A stretch of 64,000 nt of DNA from Bacteroidota bacterium. Lineage in GTDB: Bacteria > Bacteroidota > Bacteroidia > Chitinophagales > UBA10324. The notes beneath the pieces are model-generated. The model searched no databases and was not told where the DNA came from. It saw only the letters and a program-made list of their open reading frames with translations. The first letter of the stretch is position 1, and every line of letters starts with the position of its first letter. Shown here piece by piece: positions 60,471-64,000 of the stretch. The DNA lies in assembly GCA_014190575.1 (NCBI GenBank), contig BJGQ01000005.1:62001-126000 (forward strand). The letters are read 5' to 3'. The position numbers and the translations under genes are program-made.

Positions 60471-63400
60471 ATGAAAAAAGGCTTTTTTTTATTTATCTCG
60501 TTTTATTTATTGAATGGTTCGCTTGAATCATCAGCACAAACTATCACCTCACCTGTTGTTATTTTGAATTGGGTTGATACGAGTAAACAAGTGGAATTAC
60601 CAGATTTGAAAAAACATGATACTTATTATTTCAGTGGGGCGCAGTATGATTTAACGCGAACAGGAGTAATTCCTCTTTATGCCACCACAATAAAACTTCC
60701 TTTGAATTCATCTCCTGATATTAAAGTAGTAAATGCTATTTATGAATTAACCAATGAAAATATCACAATTGATTTCTCCAATGATATTAAAGCATCTTAT
60801 TATTCAATTGGATACGAAAAAGGAAAACCTGTTGCAGATATTTATATCCCTGCGCTGAAAAAAAATAACCAGAACGGAAGCATTGAACGGTTAAAATCAT
60901 TTCAACTTGAATATTCATTTATCTCTGATAATAAGGATAAGGATTTAGGAAATACCCCGAAATCATTTGCTGCAAATTCAGTTTTAGCAACTGGAAGTTG
61001 GTATAAAATAGGTGTAAATAAAGATGGAGTATATAAAATTGATAAATCTTTCTTGACCTCTCTAGGTTTAAATGCTAATCAGTTAAATCCTAAACATTTG
61101 AAAATATTTTTTTCAGGTGCAGGAATGATTCCTGAAAGTAACAGCACTGTACGAACTGATGATTTAAAAGAAATTGCATTATCGGTTGTAGGAGAGAGTG
61201 ATGGAAAATTTGATGATGGAGATTTTATTTTATTTTATGGTCAAAACCCTAACCGCTGGTATCTTGATACATCAACTAATATGTTTTATCATGTTCAACA
61301 TTTGTATTCTGATTTCACTTATTACTATTTAACAGTTGCGGCAAGTAATGGAAAAAGAATTTCGACAGTTGCCAGCGAACCTTTAACGCCAACTCAAACT
61401 TTCAATTACTTTGATGATTATGCTTATCATGAAGCCGATACAGCTAACTTATTATTAAGTGGACGAGATTGGTATGGTGAATCATTTAAATACATTCTCT
61501 CACAAGATTTTAATTTCAGTTTTCCTAATCATTTGATAGAAACAACTGCTCAGTTAAAAGCGGCCGTTGCTTCTCATACAATTACTGGTCAAGGAACAAG
61601 AAATTTTAACATCACTTTTAATGGCAGTCCACTTGGAAATATTATTGTTCCCGAAACATGTGGTGATTATACCTGTCCGGTTGCAACTGCAGTTTCACAA
61701 TCATTTTCTTTTCTTCCAAGTTCAGATCAACTTAATGTAAACCTAACATATAGTAGTAATGCAGACGATGCTAATGGATGGTTAAATTATTTAGAACTGA
61801 ATGTTAAACGATCGTTAATAATGAGCAGCGATCAAATGCCGTTCAGAGTTGCTGCTTCTGTTGGGGTTGGAAATATTTCAGAATTTGATCTCACAACTTC
61901 AACAGCTATTTCGGTTTGGGATGTTGCAAATCCTTGGGTGGTAAAATCAATTTCACTTATTGATAATGGAAGTACAAAATCATTTGTTGCGAAGACTGAT
62001 GATTTGCATGAATATGTTTCTTTCAACGGAAATTCTTTTCTGACTCCAAATAATAATGGCAAAATAAAAAATCAAAATCTTCATGCAACACCTACCTCTG
62101 ATTATATAATTGTTGTTCCATCAGATTTAAAATCGAGTGCCGATGATTTAGCTGCCTTTCATCAGCAAAATGATAATTTAAAAGTTCGCGTTTTTACAAC
62201 CGATCAGATATACAATGAGTTTGGGGGTGGAATTGGTGACCCATCTGCCATTCGTGATTTTATGAAAATGCTTTATGACCGTGCAAATGGTGACACCACA
62301 TTAATGCCGAAATACTTATTGCTTTTTGGTGATGGTTCTTTCGATTATAAAAACAGAATTGCAAACAACACCAACTTGGTTCCAACTTATGAAAGTTATG
62401 AATCGTTAAGCCCGATTAGTTCATTTAACTCCGATGACTTTTTTGGATTCTTAGATAATAATGAAGGAGGAAACTTACTATCTTCCAATTTTAAAATGGA
62501 TGTTGCAGTTGGGCGCATTCCAGCAAAAAATGAAGCTGAAGCTGCTGATGTAGTAAATAAAATAAAATTTTATAAATCAGCCTCTTCACTCGGACCATGG
62601 CAAAATGTTTTAACTTTTTGTGCCGACGATGAAGATGGTAATACACATATTAATGATGCTGATGCTATAGCAAACTATGTTTCAACCAATAGTCCTGAAT
62701 TCAATATTGATAAAATTTATTTAGATGCTTTTCAACAAATTTCTACCCCTGGTGGGGCGAGATATCCAGATGTAAATACCGCAATCAGTAACCGGATATA
62801 TGCTGGTACTCTTATATTTAATTATATGGGACACGGTGGTTATACCGGATTAGCACATGAACGGATTTTAAGTAATGTTGATTTTGATGGCTGGACAAAC
62901 ATGTGCAAACTTCCGTTATTTATTACCGCCACATGCGACTTCAGTAATTTTGATGATGCAGAAATTGTTTCTGCCGGCGAACGGTTATTATTAAATCCGA
63001 ATGGCGGAGCAATAGGTTTGGTTACTACTGTTCGACTTGTTTATTCGTATGCTAATTATGATTTGAATCTTAATTTTATGAAACAGGTTTTCAGAGTTAT
63101 TAACGATAAACCAATTTCGGTGGGTGAAGCATTGCGCATTGGAAAAAATAATGTAACATCTGATGCAACTAACAATCGTAAGTTTACTTTCCTAGGTGAC
63201 CCTGCTATTTCATTAATCAATTCTTCAAATCAGGTTTTAACTTCTACAATAAAATCACATCCGGTTAATAGTATTCCCGATACATTAAAAGCATTGGAAA
63301 AAATTACCATCACCGGATTTGTAGCGGATAAAAGCGGAACAAAAATTTCGTCTTACAATGGAATTGTTTATCCGATTGTGTATGACAAAGCTGTTACCTA

Positions 63401-64000
63401 TCAAACATTACACAATGATCCTGAAAGCCCGGTTAAACAATTTCAGTTGCAGAAGAATGCAATATTTAATGGAAAAGCAAGTGTGAAGAATGGCAATTTC
63501 TCTTTCACTTTTATTGTACCAAAAGATATTTCGTATCAATATGGTTTCGGTAAATTAAGTTACTATGCACAGGATGGAAATTCAAGTGCGAGCGGATATA
63601 AAAAAGATGTTGTGGTGGGTGGTTCAGCCGATAGCTTTGATTTAGACAACACAGGTCCGCACATTGATATTTACATGAACGACGAAAAATTTGTTTTTGG
63701 TGGCATGACTGATGAGAATCCAACTTTGTATGTGAAACTAAAAGATGAAAGTGGCATTAATACAGTAGGAAATGGAATTGGTCATGATGTTACGGGAATG
63801 AAAGATGAAGATTCAAAAAGCACTTTTTTAATGAATGAATTTTATGAGGCAAACCTTGATGATTATCAAACAGGAACCATTCGCTATCCATTAAAAAATC
63901 TTTCTGACGGACGACACAACATCACCGTAAAAGCCTGGGATGTTTACAATAATTCCAAAGAAAGTTATACTGAATTTATTGTTGCATCGTCAGCGCAAGC
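60471..64000 (+). CDS. porU: Type IX secretion system sortase PorU-like (3' end beyond window)
   Basis: Open frame to window end from ATG 60471: MKKGFFLFISFYLLNGSLESSAQ...GSWYKIGVNKDGVYKIDKSFL; C25-type core LFNYMGHGGYTGLAHERIL, LPLFITATCDFSNFDDAEIVSAGERLLLNPNGGAIGLVTTVR. Confidence 0.9.
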   Translation, partial: MKKGFFLFISFYLLNGSLESSAQTITSPVVILNWVDTSKQVELPDLKKHDTYYFSGAQYDLTRTGVIPLYATTIKLPLNSSPDIKVVNAIYELTNENITIDFSNDIKASYYSIGYEKGKPVADIYIPALKKNNQNGSIERLKSFQLEYSFISDNKDKDLGNTPKSFAANSVLATGSWYKIGVNKDGVYKIDKSFLTSLGLNANQLNPKHLKIFFSGAGMIPESNSTVRTDDLKEIALSVVGESDGKFDDGDFILFYGQNPNRWYLDTSTNMFYHVQHLYSDFTYYYLTVAASNGKRISTVASEPLTPTQTFNYFDDYAYHEADTANLLLSGRDWYGESFKYILSQDFNFSFPNHLIETTAQLKAAVASHTITGQGTRNFNITFNGSPLGNIIVPETCGDYTCPVATAVSQSFSFLPSSDQLNVNLTYSSNADDANGWLNYLELNVKRSLIMSSDQMPFRVAASVGVGNISEFDLTTSTAISVWDVANPWVVKSISLIDNGSTKSFVAKTDDLHEYVSFNGNSFLTPNNNGKIKNQNLHATPTSDYIIVVPSDLKSSADDLAAFHQQNDNLKVRVFTTDQIYNEFGGGIGDPSAIRDFMKMLYDRANGDTTLMPKYLLLFGDGSFDYKNRIANNTNLVPTYESYESLSPISSFNSDDFFGFLDNNEGGNLLSSNFKMDVAVGRIPAKNEAEAADVVNKIKFYKSASSLGPWQNVLTFCADDEDGNTHINDADAIANYVSTNSPEFNIDKIYLDAFQQISTPGGARYPDVNTAISNRIYAGTLIFNYMGHGGYTGLAHERILSNVDFDGWTNMCKLPLFITATCDFSNFDDAEIVSAGERLLLNPNGGAIGLVTTVRLVYSYANYDLNLNFMKQVFRVINDKPISVGEALRIGKNNVTSDATNNRKFTFLGDPAISLINSSNQVLTSTIKSHPVNSIPDTLKALEKITITGFVADKSGTKISSYNGIVYPIVYDKAVTYQTLHNDPESPVKQFQLQKNAIFNGKASVKNGNFSFTFIVPKDISYQYGFGKLSYYAQDGNSSASGYKKDVVVGGSADSFDLDNTGPHIDIYMNDEKFVFGGMTDENPTLYVKLKDESGINTVGNGIGHDVTGMKDEDSKSTFLMNEFYEANLDDYQTGTIRYPLKNLSDGRHNITVKAWDVYNNSKESYTEFIVASSAQ

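Overview
The window looks like a chromosomal segment of a Bacteroidota bacterium. Support comes from T9SS C-terminal sorting domains, GldJ, PorP/SprF and PorU homologues, TAnnTTTG promoter elements and Bacteroidota-type gene neighbours. Most of it is housekeeping: ligA, mnmH, selD, polyprenyl synthetase, PpiD-like, dusB, cdsA, psd, radC, fumC, gltX, birA, rsfS, ftsH, murF and gldJ/porP/porU. The accessory or structured parts that deserve attention are: (1) a REP-associated tyrosine transposase cassette with six palindromic REP copies, inserted between an ABC transporter binding protein and its permease and flanked by a near-perfect 22-bp duplication; (2) a composite non-coding locus at 25.9-26.75 kb with a duplicated T9SS-tail coding fragment, a ~250-bp nested inverted repeat and a nine-unit 42-bp tandem array; (3) a HigBA-like toxin-antitoxin pair between the two selenium genes; (4) an apparent envelope redox-repair neighbourhood: sigma/anti-sigma, lipoprotein MsrB and MsrA, three consecutive CxxC secreted proteins, and a Mo-oxidoreductase with cytochrome b; (5) RsfS with a histone-H1-like Lys/Ala/Thr tail; (6) an IS3-family element with an A7 frameshift signal and a perfect 19-bp hairpin inside its transposase C-terminus. 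No CRISPR array, rRNA or tRNA was recognised. All calls come from reading the sequence; no database search was run.
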